A DNA stretch of 52,716 nucleotides from Micromonospora coerulea (GTDB taxonomy: Bacteria; Actinomycetota; Actinomycetes; Mycobacteriales; Micromonosporaceae): NCBI RefSeq assembly GCF_016598485.1, contig NZ_JAEMUW010000032.1, forward strand, positions 1 through 52,716, read 5' to 3'. The stretch's first letter is position 1. Every line of letters starts with the position of its first letter. The position numbers and the translations under genes were made by a program. Under the pieces are notes generated by a model, which did not search any database, had not been told where the DNA came from, and saw only the letters and a program-made list of their open reading frames with translations. Below, one piece after another: positions 8,091 through 18,944 of the stretch.

Positions 8091-10312
8091 CAGGTGGGAT
8101 GCTCCATCGTCACCAGCTCCGCGTCGGATAACTCCGGCTGGACCGTGGTGTCGGGGCCGTGCGCCGGGCGCGGGTGCACGATGGCGGCCGGATTGACCAG
8201 GAACTCGTCCACCCGCCGGCCCACCGCTGCGGCGATCTCCTCAGCCGGGCGGGACGCGTCGAGCACCAGGTAGCGCTTGGGGTCGGCGGCGGCCAGGTCG
8301 AGGAAGGCGTACCGGACCCGCTCGTGGAAGGCGACCGACTCGGCCTCCAGCCGGTCGGCGCCCTGCCGGCGGGACTCGACCCGGGACAGACCGGTGCGCG
8401 GGTCGACGTCGAGGAGGACCACCAGGTCGGGCTTGAGCCCGCCGGTGGCCCACGAGGAGAGCCAGGAGACCTCCTCCACCGGCAGCGTCCGGCCGGCACC
8501 CTGGTAGGCCAGGGACGAGTCGACGTACCGGTCGCTGATCACCACCGCGCCCCGGACCAGCGCCGGCCGGACCACGGTGGCCACGTGGTGGGCCCGGTCC
8601 GCGGCGTAGAGCAGCGCCTCGGCGCGCGGCGACGGCGCGTCCGCGCCGACGGTGTCCAGCACCAGCGAGCGGATCCGCTCGCCGACGCCGGTGGCGCCCG
8701 GCTCCCGGGTCACCACCACGTCCCGGCCCTGCCCGCGCAGCCGCTCGGCGAGCGCGGCGAGCTGGGTGGACTTGCCGGCGCCCTCGCCGCCCTCGAAGAC
8801 CACGAAGAGACCGGTGGAGACGAAGGGCTCGGCCGGCATCAGCGGGCGGCCCCGGATCGAACCCCAGAGGTCGGCCAGGACCGGCACGCCCTTCTTGTCG
8901 TCCATCTGACCGAAGGCGCTGATCCCGGCGAAGATGCCGGCGACGCCGGCGACGAGCAGCAGCAGCCGGGTCGAGGAGACGGAGACGCCCAGGTCGGCGA
9001 TGGTCAGCTTGCGCGAGCCGCCGACGCCCACCAGCAGGCTGCTCAGCGCGATCGCCAGGATCAGCACCAGCCGGGTGCCGATCTGCACCACCGCGAAGAC
9101 CCGGCCGCGCACCTCGTCGGCGACCTCGCCGCCGAGCAGCGTGGTGCCGGCGAGAAAGGCCATCCCGGCGCCCGCGCCGACCAGGATCGCGCCGAGGATC
9201 GCCATCGACAGGTGGATGGCGAAGGCGAGCACCAGCACGGAGGCGCTCGCCAGCACGATGCTCATGCCGAACCAGCGGCGCCGGGACATGTCCCGGACGA
9301 TCATCGGGCCGAGCCCGATACCGACCGCCAGGCCGACGAAGATGGCGCCGAAGAGCAGGAAGAAGGCGGCGTCGCCGGCGCCGAGCGAGGCGGAGAAGAA
9401 CTTGGCCGTGCCGACCACGATGCCGCCGCCGGCGAACGCGCCGAAGATGCCGAGCACCAGGCCGCGCACCAGCCGGGTCTGCCCGATGTACCGCCAGCCC
9501 TCGGTGAACTGGCGGAACATGCTCTGCTCGGCGTGCACCCGCTCGTCGGCCTGGCGCTGGCTGATCTCCTTGATGCCGAACGCCACCACCAGCGCGGTGG
9601 CCAGCCGGGAGAACGCGTTGAACCAGAGGGCGAGCTGAGCCGGTTCGGCCCAGCCGGGCATCTCACCCCCGGCCAGCCCGCGCACGCTGCGGTCGAGCAC
9701 CGCCAGGCCGATCGCGGCGGCCACCGGGGTCAGGCCGTACGTGGTGATCAGGGTGAGCTGGTTCGCGGTCTCCAGCCGGGCGCGCGGGATCAGGTTCGGG
9801 ACCGCGGCCTCCTTGGCCGGGATCCACAGCAGGGTGATCGTCTCGATCAGGAAGGTGGCGATCGCCGCCCAGGTGACCACCAGCCCGCCACTGGCCCCGG
9901 TGAGGGCGTAGAGCGGGATCGAGGCGAAGAGCACGAACCGCAGCACGTCGCAGATGACCATCGTCCAGCGCCGGTCGAACCGGTCGGCGAAGACGCCCGC
10001 CACCGGCCCGAGCACCAGCGCCGGCAGCAGCCGGACCGCGATGACGCCACCGAACGCGGCACCCTGCGCGGTGCTGCCGGACACCTGGGCGGCGGCGAAG
10101 ACGGAGGTGGCGAGCAGTCCGAGCCAGTCGCCGAAGGAGGCGACCCCGAGCACGATCCACAGCCGGCGGAACGGCCGGATGCGCAGCACCGAGCGGATCG
10201 CGGCGGCGCCGGACCGGTCGGTCTGGTCACCGGGCGACGACACGCCGGACGACTCGCCGTTCTGCTGGCTTTTGATGGCCGTACCTCCACGTGCCGGCCC
10301 AGAGCTGGGCAT
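8090..10312 (-). CDS. tmk: Bifunctional MFS transporter-thymidylate kinase fusion
   Basis: A 740-residue fusion. Residues about 40-470 are a major-facilitator transporter with about 12 hydrophobic helices and the loop motif ADRFDRRWTMVICDVLR after helix 2. Residues about 500-712 are dTMP kinase: P-loop FEGGEGAGKST (K514), TREPGATGVGERIR, the SDRYVDSSLAYQG motif and VESRRQGADRLE in the LID region. The kinase makes dTDP for DNA synthesis. The transported substrate is unknown. A shared frame with no stop joins the halves through a short linker (MDDKKGVPVLADLWGSI). Such fusions are known in actinobacteria. It is translationally coupled to holB. The ATG start lacks a clear ribosome-binding site, so the first residues are uncertain. 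Confidence 0.93.
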   Translation of the reverse strand: MPSSGPARGGTAIKSQQNGESSGVSSPGDQTDRSGAAAIRSVLRIRPFRRLWIVLGVASFGDWLGLLATSVFAAAQVSGSTAQGAAFGGVIAVRLLPALVLGPVAGVFADRFDRRWTMVICDVLRFVLFASIPLYALTGASGGLVVTWAAIATFLIETITLLWIPAKEAAVPNLIPRARLETANQLTLITTYGLTPVAAAIGLAVLDRSVRGLAGGEMPGWAEPAQLALWFNAFSRLATALVVAFGIKEISQRQADERVHAEQSMFRQFTEGWRYIGQTRLVRGLVLGIFGAFAGGGIVVGTAKFFSASLGAGDAAFFLLFGAIFVGLAVGIGLGPMIVRDMSRRRWFGMSIVLASASVLVLAFAIHLSMAILGAILVGAGAGMAFLAGTTLLGGEVADEVRGRVFAVVQIGTRLVLILAIALSSLLVGVGGSRKLTIADLGVSVSSTRLLLLVAGVAGIFAGISAFGQMDDKKGVPVLADLWGSIRGRPLMPAEPFVSTGLFVVFEGGEGAGKSTQLAALAERLRGQGRDVVVTREPGATGVGERIRSLVLDTVGADAPSPRAEALLYAADRAHHVATVVRPALVRGAVVISDRYVDSSLAYQGAGRTLPVEEVSWLSSWATGGLKPDLVVLLDVDPRTGLSRVESRRQGADRLEAESVAFHERVRYAFLDLAAADPKRYLVLDASRPAEEIAAAVGRRVDEFLVNPAAIVHPRPAHGPDTTVQPELSDAELVTMEHPT

Positions 10313-10461
10313 CCCCGGTGGAACACTCTAGTCCCGGCGGGGAGTGCCCCCGCCCGCGACATTCTCCTGCTCGCCGAGCCTAGGCCGCTTTCGCCGTCGC
10401 GCGCAGCCCGGACAGACGCGAGGGTATTTCGCATTGACGCCCAGACAGTTAGCGTGCAGAC

Positions 10462-11670
10462 GTGGCCACTGAAAGCGACAAACTTCGCGACCGCCTGGAT
10501 CGCGCGACCGCGCACCTCGACCCGCCGTACGCGGTGGTCGACCTCGCCGCGTTCGACGCCAACGCGACCGCGCTGGCCGAGCGGGCCGGCGGCAAGCCCG
10601 TCCGGGTCGCCAGCAAGTCGGTCCGGTCCCGGGACCTGCTGACCCGGGCGCTGGGTCGGCCCGGCTGGCGGGGGGTGATGGCCTTCACTCTCCCCGAAGC
10701 GAGCTGGCTGGTCCGGACCGGGATCTCGACCGACGTGCTGGTGGCGTACCCCACGGCCGACCGGGGTGGTCTCGCCGAGCTGGCGAACGACCCGGCGCTC
10801 GCCGACGCCGTGACGCTGATGGTCGACGGGACCGAGCAGCTCGACCTGGTCGACGAGGTGTGCCCGCCCGCGCGCCGGCCGGCCCTGCGGGTCTGCCTCG
10901 AACTGGACGCCTCCTGGCGACCACTGGGCGGGCGGGTGCACGTCGGCGTCCGCCGCTCCCCGGTGCACAGCGCCCGGGCCGCCGGCGCCCTGGCCGCCGC
11001 CGTCGCCGGCCGGCAGGGCTTCCGGCTGGTCGGCCTGATGTCGTACGAGGCGCAGATCGCCGGCCTGGGCGACGCCCCGCCCGGGCAGGCCGTGCTGGGT
11101 ACGGCGATCCGGGTCGCCCAGCGCGGTTCGTACCGCGAGCTGCTGGCCCGCCGCGCGGCGGCGGTCGCCGCGGTCCGCGAGCACGCCGACCTGGAGTTCG
11201 TCAACGGCGGCGGCACCGGCAGCGTGGCCGCGACCAGTGCCGACCCCGCGGTCACCGAGGTCACCGCGGGATCAGGGCTGTACGGGCCCACCCTCTTCGA
11301 CGCGTACCGGGCCTGGCGCCCCACCCCGGCGGCCTTCTTCGCCTGCGCGGTGGTCCGCCGACCGGCGCCCGGCCTGGCCACCGTGCTCGGCGGCGGCTGG
11401 ATCGCCTCCGGCCCCGCCGCCGGCAGCCGGCTTCCCCGCCCGTGGCTGCCGGCGGGGCTGAAGCTGCTCGGCCCGGAGGGGGCCGGCGAGGTGCAGACCC
11501 CGCTGACCGGCGCGGCGGCGGCCACCCTGCGGGTGGGCGACCGGGTCTGGTTCCGGCACGCGAAGGCCGGCGAGCTTTGCGAGCACGTCAATGAGCTGCA
11601 TCTGGTGGACGGCGACGCCGTGGTCGCGACCGTGCCCACGTACCGGGGTGAGGGCCGGGCGTTCCTCTGA
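10462..11670 (+). CDS. PLP-dependent amino acid deaminase/aldolase (alanine racemase-fold, D-threonine aldolase-like)
   Basis: A 402-residue protein with an alanine-racemase-type TIM barrel at residues 20-270. The likely PLP lysine is K52 in RVASKSVRSRDLL. Barrel motifs include LRVCLELDASWR, GLMSYEAQIAG, VNGGGTGSV (phosphate-binding Gly loop) and VTAGSGLYGPTLFD. The C-terminal beta domain (about 280-400) ends with WFRHAKAGELCEHVNELHLV, a metal-binding His/Cys segment typical of D-threonine aldolase/D-serine dehydratase relatives. In actinobacteria this family is commonly next to an FAD sugar-lactone oxidase; here that gene lies 1 kb downstream with a TetR gene between. The GTG start has no strong ribosome-binding site. 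Exact substrate unknown. Confidence 0.85.
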   Translation: MATESDKLRDRLDRATAHLDPPYAVVDLAAFDANATALAERAGGKPVRVASKSVRSRDLLTRALGRPGWRGVMAFTLPEASWLVRTGISTDVLVAYPTADRGGLAELANDPALADAVTLMVDGTEQLDLVDEVCPPARRPALRVCLELDASWRPLGGRVHVGVRRSPVHSARAAGALAAAVAGRQGFRLVGLMSYEAQIAGLGDAPPGQAVLGTAIRVAQRGSYRELLARRAAAVAAVREHADLEFVNGGGTGSVAATSADPAVTEVTAGSGLYGPTLFDAYRAWRPTPAAFFACAVVRRPAPGLATVLGGGWIASGPAAGSRLPRPWLPAGLKLLGPEGAGEVQTPLTGAAAATLRVGDRVWFRHAKAGELCEHVNELHLVDGDAVVATVPTYRGEGRAFL

Positions 11671-11690
11671 CCCGACCCTCTGCGCCGATC

Positions 11691-11860
11691 CTGCCGCCCG
11701 TTCGCACCCGGACGGTTCCTGCCCTGCCACCGGTCGCACCCCGGTCACGTCTTGGTCGTGCCGCCCGGTCGCACCCGGGTTTTCCTGCTGTCGTGCCGCC
11801 CGGTCGCACCCGGGTTCCCGCTCGTGTCGTTCGGCATCCCGGTCGCGCCCCGGATGCCCC
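11691..11860. repeat. Imperfect short tandem repeats with core GGTCGCACCC
   Basis: About five imperfect copies of a 32-38-base unit occupy the gap between the aldolase gene and tetR. The two clearest copies, at about 11757-11791 and 11792-11826, share GTGCCGCCCGGTCGCACCCG followed by GGTTYYC. Flanking copies are more diverged (for example ACCGGTCGCACCCCGG at 11730-11745 and CCGGTCGCGCCCCGG near 11840). Each unit contains CGGGTGCGACCGG-like dyad material. No open frame explains it. Confidence 0.6.
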
Positions 11861-11902
11861 CGCCCCGCCGCCCGACGCACCGCGGACCGGCGGCGGGCCT
11901 GT

Positions 11903-12553
11903 TCAGCTCGGTTGCGCGGCCTCGGTCCGGTCGTCGACCTGGCGGTGCAGGTACTCCCGGATCAGCGCCTTCGCCTCGGCCAGCACCCGCTCGTCGCCCT
12001 CCGGCTGGCGGCGGAACGCCAGCTTGATCAGGGCGTCGGCCGCCTCCACCGCGATCTCCAGGTGGAACCGGAGATCGGGCGCCTCGAGGCCGAAGCGCTC
12101 GCTCAGCACCCGGGCCAACTGGTCGGCGATCACGCCGTTGTTGTCCCGCTGCTCATCGAGCAGGTGCAGGTCGACCACGTCGCCGAAGTGCAGGGTACGA
12201 AAGCCCGGGACCGTACGGTGCATCGTGATGTACTCGTCGATGCCCGCGTCGACGCCGTCCCACCAGTGGGTCAGGTCGTCGGAGGCGAATCGCTCGTCGA
12301 GCCGCTGGAGGTAGGACTCCATCGTGCGCAGGGTCAGCGCCTGCACGATCGCCCGCTTGTCCGGAAAGAACTGATAGACCGATCCGATCGCCACCTCGGC
12401 GCGCTCGGCGAGCAGGGTCGTGGTCAGTCCCTCGTACCCCACCTCGTCGACGAGCTCGGCACAGGCATCCAGCATTCGCTGGACCCGCGCGACACTTCGA
12501 CCCTGCACCGGTACGCGGCGCAGCGGCCCGGTCGTGGCGGCTGGTGTGGACAC
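11903..12553 (-). CDS. TetR-family transcriptional regulator
   Basis: A 216-residue TetR-type repressor. The N-terminal helix-turn-helix spans about residues 25-70 (ARVQRMLDACAELVDEVGYE, then TTTLLAERAEVAIGSVYQFF with PDKRAIVQAL). The remainder is an all-helical ligand and dimerisation domain ending LIREYLHRQVDDRTEAAQPS. I chose the GTG at 12553 because GAAGGGGGG precedes it; an upstream TTG in frame (12589) would add 12 residues. It is divergent from the FAD lactone oxidase, and a 19-bp palindrome lies just upstream of that gene. Control of the oxidase, and possibly itself, is therefore the likely role. Ligand unknown. Confidence 0.9.
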   Translation of the reverse strand: MSTPAATTGPLRRVPVQGRSVARVQRMLDACAELVDEVGYEGLTTTLLAERAEVAIGSVYQFFPDKRAIVQALTLRTMESYLQRLDERFASDDLTHWWDGVDAGIDEYITMHRTVPGFRTLHFGDVVDLHLLDEQRDNNGVIADQLARVLSERFGLEAPDLRFHLEIAVEAADALIKLAFRRQPEGDERVLAEAKALIREYLHRQVDDRTEAAQPS

Positions 12554-12660
12554 TCGCCACCCCCCTTCGACGGATGAACATATCTGCAAGTCACGAGACC
12601 GTGACTACCGGTACAACGAACGGGCCCCGATTGCGGTATTTACCAGGCACAACGTTCCTG

Positions 12661-12679
12661 ATATGAAGTCAGTTCATAT
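12661..12679. promoter_or_regulatory. Palindromic operator, likely TetR binding site
   Basis: ATATGAAGTCAGTTCATAT is an inverted repeat with perfect 7-base arms (ATATGAA/TTCATAT) and a 5-base spacer. It lies 18 bases before the ATG of the FAD oxidase, next to its AGGAG ribosome-binding site, and about 110 bases upstream of the divergent tetR start. Its AT-rich sequence stands out from the local GC-rich DNA. Size and position fit a TetR-family operator that blocks oxidase transcription; binding is inferred. Confidence 0.6.
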
Positions 12680-12697
12680 TCATGTCTAGGAGCGCCC

Positions 12698-14005
12698 ATG
12701 CCCGGTACGCCAGCCGCCTGGACCAACTGGGCCGGCAATCAGCACAGCACGGCAGCGCTCGTGGTGCGCCCCCGCACCATTCCAGACCTGGTGGCCGCGG
12801 TCCATGCCGCCGCCGAGGCGGGCCGGACGATCCGGCCGGTGGGCAGCGGGCACTCGTTCACCGGCGCCGCCCGCACCGACTCCGTCCGCCTCGACCTGGC
12901 CGACCTGGACACCGAGGTCACCGTCGACACCGCCCGACGGCTGGTCACCGTGCCGGCCGGGATGACCCTGCACGCCCTCAACGACCTGCTCGCCCGCCAC
13001 GGCCTGGCCCTACCCAACCTGGGCGACATCGACGCCCAGACCGTCGCCGGGGCGCTCTCCACCGGCACCCACGGCACCGGCGCGCGACTCGGCTGCCTCT
13101 CCACCTTCGTCACCGCGCTGACCCTGGTCACCGGCACCGGCGAGGTGCTGCGCTGCTCCGCCGACGAGCACCGGGACGTCTTCGCCGCCGCCCGGGTCGG
13201 TCTCGGCGCGGTCGGCGTGCTGGCCGAGGTCACCCTGCGCTGCGTCGACGCCTTCGTGCTCCGCGCGCACGAGCGCCCGGCCCCGCTGGACGCGGTGCTC
13301 GCCGAGCTGCCGGCCCTCGTCGACGGGCACGACCACGTCGAGTTCTACTGGTTCCCGTACACCTCCCGGGTGCAGGTCAAGACCAACGACCGGGCGCCCG
13401 CCGACGACCGGCCGCTGCCCCGCTGGCGCGGTTGGCTGGACGACGAGTTCCTGGCCAACACGGTCTTCGCCGGGGCCTGCCGGCTCGGCCGCGCCGTTCC
13501 CGCGCTGGCCCCGGGCCTCAGCGCGGTCTCCGCGCGGGCGCTCACCGAACGCACCTACACCGGCCGCTCCGACCAGGTCTTCTGCACCCCGCGCCGGGTC
13601 CGCTTCGTGGAGATGGAGTACGCCCTGCCGCGCGCCGTCCTGCCCACCGCGCTCGACGCGCTCCGGCGGATCGTCGACGGGTTGCCGTTCAAGGTGCTCT
13701 TCCCCGTCGAGGTGCGGTTCACCGCCGCCGACGACATCTGGCTGTCGCACGGGTACGGGCGGGACTCCACGTACCTCGCCATCCACCAGTACGTCGGCAT
13801 GCCGTACGAGCCCTACTTCCGGGCGTTCGAGCAGGTGGCGACCGAGCTGGGCGGCCGCCCCCACTGGGGCAAACTGCACTGGCGCGACGCGGCCTCGCTG
13901 GCGCCCGCCTACCCGAGGTTCGCCGACTTCCTGACGGTCCGCGACCGCCTGGACCCCGCCCGCCTCTTCACCAACCCCTACCTGGACCAGGTCCTCGGCT
14001 CCTGA
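12698..14005 (+). CDS. FAD-dependent sugar 1,4-lactone/alditol oxidase (D-arabinono-1,4-lactone oxidase family)
   Basis: A 435-residue VAO-type flavoprotein. The N-terminal FAD-binding domain (residues 15-180) contains RPVGSGHSFTG, where H52 is the residue expected to bind FAD covalently in this family. TVAGALSTGTHGTG (pyrophosphate-binding) and a GLGAVGVLAEVTLRC segment follow. The C-terminal D-arabinono-1,4-lactone oxidase domain ends PHWGKLHWRDAASLAPAYPRFADFLTVRD, with the HWGK motif typical of these oxidases. AGGAG lies 5 bases upstream of the ATG. It should oxidise an alditol or aldonolactone and produce H2O2; the substrate is not evident. Probably repressed by the divergent TetR. The gene ends 8 bases before a long hairpin repeat. 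Confidence 0.9.
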   Translation: MPGTPAAWTNWAGNQHSTAALVVRPRTIPDLVAAVHAAAEAGRTIRPVGSGHSFTGAARTDSVRLDLADLDTEVTVDTARRLVTVPAGMTLHALNDLLARHGLALPNLGDIDAQTVAGALSTGTHGTGARLGCLSTFVTALTLVTGTGEVLRCSADEHRDVFAAARVGLGAVGVLAEVTLRCVDAFVLRAHERPAPLDAVLAELPALVDGHDHVEFYWFPYTSRVQVKTNDRAPADDRPLPRWRGWLDDEFLANTVFAGACRLGRAVPALAPGLSAVSARALTERTYTGRSDQVFCTPRRVRFVEMEYALPRAVLPTALDALRRIVDGLPFKVLFPVEVRFTAADDIWLSHGYGRDSTYLAIHQYVGMPYEPYFRAFEQVATELGGRPHWGKLHWRDAASLAPAYPRFADFLTVRDRLDPARLFTNPYLDQVLGS

Positions 14006-14013
14006 CCCCCGCC

Positions 14014-14061
14014 GATCTTGGAAGGAAACGGCCCTCACCGGGGCCGAACCCTTCCAAGATC
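14014..14061. repeat. 48-bp hairpin repeat, copy 1 (downstream of lactone oxidase)
   Basis: GATCTTGGAAGG (14014-14025) and CCTTCCAAGATC (14050-14061) are perfect 12-bp arms. The interior contains a second pairing (ACGGCCC with GGGGCCG). The reverse complement of copy 2 at 15096-15143 matches it almost base for base. It sits between the convergent ends of the oxidase and the DUF559 gene, so it may act as a bidirectional terminator. The second, inverted copy suggests a REP-like repeat. Confidence 0.8.
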
Positions 14062-14074
14062 CGGACCGATGCGG

Positions 14075-15040
14075 TCAGCCCGGCCAGCCAGCGGCGCGGA
14101 GTGCGGCGCCGAGCTGGGCAATCACCTCGGTCGGCCGGGCGCGGAGCGCCCAGCTGGGAAAACGGAGCACCCGATCGCCCTCGATCCAGAGCGCGTTCTG
14201 CCGACGCATGTCGGCCCAGGCATGCGCCGGGTCGAGGTGCTGGCCGCCGTCGATCTCGACGTGCACCTGCCACGGCTCGAAGTAGGCATCGAGGTACCGG
14301 CGTCGTCCGGCGGAGTCGTACCGAACCTTCTGCCGGGTGGGCTCGGGTAGGCCGGCGCGGCGGACCAGGTCGAGGAATTCGAGTTCGCCGAGCGAGTGGG
14401 CGCCACCGGCGGCGTCCGTCACGGTGGAGGCGATCAACCTCCGGCGTCTGAGCCGCGGCATCCGGTCCAGGACACGGTGCAGCTCGTCGCCGCCGACGAG
14501 CCGCTGCTGAAAGGCCGCCGCGATGACGGCGCGAGCCTCCCCATCGCTGGCTGCCCACTGGGCGGCGTCGACGATCGAGCGGGCAGGCATCGTTCGGCGC
14601 GGTTGTCCCACCACCAGCACGTCCTCGTCGGGCAGGTGCGTGGTGCGGTGGAGTCGAACGCCCTGCGGCAGTGGACCGCGACGGCAGGCGGCCGGCACCA
14701 GCAGATGGACGGCCCCGCTCCCGAAGCCCCGCAGACCAGCCACCTGCGGAGCGGTGAGCCCACCGAGTACCGCGATTGGCCCGGCTGCCAGCACGGCGAC
14801 CCAGCGACGCTGCACCGTACTGACCGGGCCGGTGTGGGTCACGAAAACGGCGCGATGAACCTGCCGCCACCGACCGGTTGCCACCCGGTGCCGAATCGCC
14901 TTACGGGACAGATGGTCCAACGCCTGCCCGAGGGAGATCACGTCGTCCTGTCGGAACAGTAACCAGCTCAGCTCGTCGGCATCCTCATTCGGCAGTGCCC
15001 GCCCCAGCGCCGGCAGCGACGCCCCGCGACGAAGACCCAT
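14075..15040 (-). CDS. DUF559-type (Vsr/PD-(D/E)xK-like) protein with AbiEi-like N-terminal region
   Basis: A 321-residue protein read from ATG at 15040 (MGLRRGASLPALG; GGGTGGGGG upstream). Residues about 20-75 (FRQDDVISLGQALDHLSRKAIRHRVATGRWRQVHRAVFV) resemble the winged-helix N-terminal domain of AbiEi antitoxin-type proteins. The C-terminal part (about 225-315) is DUF559: LGELEFLDLVRRAGLPEPTRQ, then YLDAYFEPWQVHVEIDGGQH (a D-x(n)-E-I-D motif of Vsr-like nucleases), then AHAWADMRRQNALWIEGDRVLRFPSWAL. Such proteins are very common in actinomycetes and their function is not known. The gene is bracketed by two mutually inverted hairpin repeats. Confidence 0.85.
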   Translation of the reverse strand: MGLRRGASLPALGRALPNEDADELSWLLFRQDDVISLGQALDHLSRKAIRHRVATGRWRQVHRAVFVTHTGPVSTVQRRWVAVLAAGPIAVLGGLTAPQVAGLRGFGSGAVHLLVPAACRRGPLPQGVRLHRTTHLPDEDVLVVGQPRRTMPARSIVDAAQWAASDGEARAVIAAAFQQRLVGGDELHRVLDRMPRLRRRRLIASTVTDAAGGAHSLGELEFLDLVRRAGLPEPTRQKVRYDSAGRRRYLDAYFEPWQVHVEIDGGQHLDPAHAWADMRRQNALWIEGDRVLRFPSWALRARPTEVIAQLGAALRAAGWPG

Positions 15041-15093
15041 GCCCCCACCCTGCCCACCCGCCTCCCTCCGCCGCCGCCCCTGTGGAAAACGGA

Positions 15094-15145
15094 GAGATCT
15101 TGGAAGGCTTCGGCCCCTCAGCGGGCCGTTTCCTTCCAAGATCTC
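15094..15145. repeat. 48-bp hairpin repeat, copy 2 (downstream of topA), inverted relative to copy 1
   Basis: GAGATCTTGGAAGG and CCTTCCAAGATCTC are 14-bp arms around an interior with CGGCCC and GGGCCG pairing. Its reverse complement aligns with copy 1 at 14014-14061 over the full 48 bp, with only a few differences in the loop. It lies 15 bases beyond the topA stop codon and 54 bases upstream of the DUF559 start, so it may end topA transcription. Confidence 0.8.
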
Positions 15146-15159
15146 CAAGCGGGAGAACG

Positions 15160-17991
<2,832 letters not shown>

Positions 17992-18326
17992 TCCTGCTCC
18001 AATGCCCGGCGTCCGGCCGTGTCACTCATGCCCGTTTCGGGCGTGTTGCACCGGCCGGACCGAGGGCGGTCCGGATGTCCAACGTAACGCGCCCGCCGCG
18101 TTTCGGGTTTCGCGGGCGGCAAACCGGTCCGGACCTGGCGGCCACCGGCCCGCCCGTGCGGAGACTCCGCCGGACGGCGCCACCGTACACCGCGGGCCGG
18201 GCGCCGGGCGCGACACTGCGCCGATCACGGACCTCCGACCGAGCAGCCACCCGTCCGTTTTCCTGGGCAAACCGCCACCCGGCGGCTGTCCGGGATCAGA
18301 CAGCGGAAGGGGTTGCGCGCCGTCGC
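17992..18326 (-). promoter_or_regulatory. topA upstream region with a structured leader
   Basis: No gene is seen in these 335 bases. Just upstream of topA, GTCCGGCC (18011-18018) and GGCCGGAC (18053-18060) can pair around an inner hairpin GCCCG-TTT-CGGGC (18030-18042). This would put a two-tier stem in the 5' leader or promoter of topA. topA promoters are supercoiling-responsive in many bacteria; a role for this structure is inference only. Confidence 0.4.
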
Positions 18327-18944
18327 TCAGCGGGGAACGCCGGGCCAGTCGGTCACCGGCGCGGCGGGTGGGCGGTCACCCACCAGCTCGGCCAGCCGGG
18401 CCAGCCGCCGGCGCCCGGTGATCCGGTACGCCGGCCCGCCCACCGCCGGGTCGAGCACCGCCCCGGGCAGGCCGACCGCGGCCAGCGCCGCCCGCACCTG
18501 CGGCCACCAGGACTCGTCCCCGGCGCCGAGCCGGAGCAGAAAGCCGGTCGGATCGGCGGACCCGGCGGCGGCCAGCCAGAGTCGCAGCCGGCGCCCGTTG
18601 AGGTGGAACCCGGCCGGCGGCCGCTTCACCGCCCCGCGCAGCCAGGCCACCGCGAGCGGGGCCAGGGTGGTGGCGTACGCGGTGCGGACCAGGTGCCGGC
18701 CGTCCTCGGTCGGCTCCCAGCTCGCCGGCACCCCGCGCGCGGCCAACTCGGCCACCAGCACGTGCACCCGCCAGGCGGCGTCGACCACCACTGACAACCG
18801 GGCCGTGCCACCCATCCGGACAACCTCCGCCGGCCCCGCGAGCAGGCCGGCCAGATCCGCCAGCGCGGGGTCGGCCGCCTCGGTGCCGAACAGCGAGAGC
18901 TGACGGACCGGGTCCGAGGGCGAGTCAGGTGGCGTCAGCGACAC
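18327..18944 (-). CDS. Conserved hypothetical protein
   Basis: A 205-residue protein starting VSLTPPDSPSDPVRQLSLFG, with no signal peptide or membrane segment. It has a mixed alpha/beta body (TARLSVVVDAAWRVHVLVAEL, then TVLRTAYATTLAPL-like and GFHLNGRRLRLWLAAAG) and an Arg-rich end (YRITGRRRLARLAELVGDRP). I do not recognise a domain, but the gene follows topA in order in related actinomycetes (from memory). The GTG start overlaps the 3' end of the upstream lipoprotein gene by 10 bases, implying coupling. Codon use is like the core genes, which supports a real gene. Confidence 0.75.
   Translation of the reverse strand: MSLTPPDSPSDPVRQLSLFGTEAADPALADLAGLLAGPAEVVRMGGTARLSVVVDAAWRVHVLVAELAARGVPASWEPTEDGRHLVRTAYATTLAPLAVAWLRGAVKRPPAGFHLNGRRLRLWLAAAGSADPTGFLLRLGAGDESWWPQVRAALAAVGLPGAVLDPAVGGPAYRITGRRRLARLAELVGDRPPAAPVTDWPGVPR

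Noticed and set aside
8159..10642. Very long plus-strand open frame opposite tmk/MFS
   Set aside because: It is the antisense of a gene with complete kinase and transporter motifs. Its translation is low-complexity Arg/Gly/Glu/Asp-rich, as usual for GC-rich antisense frames.
11691..11860. CRISPR array from the GGTCGCACCC repeats
   Set aside because: Copies are degenerate, spacing is irregular, spacers are shorter than repeats, and no cas genes are present.
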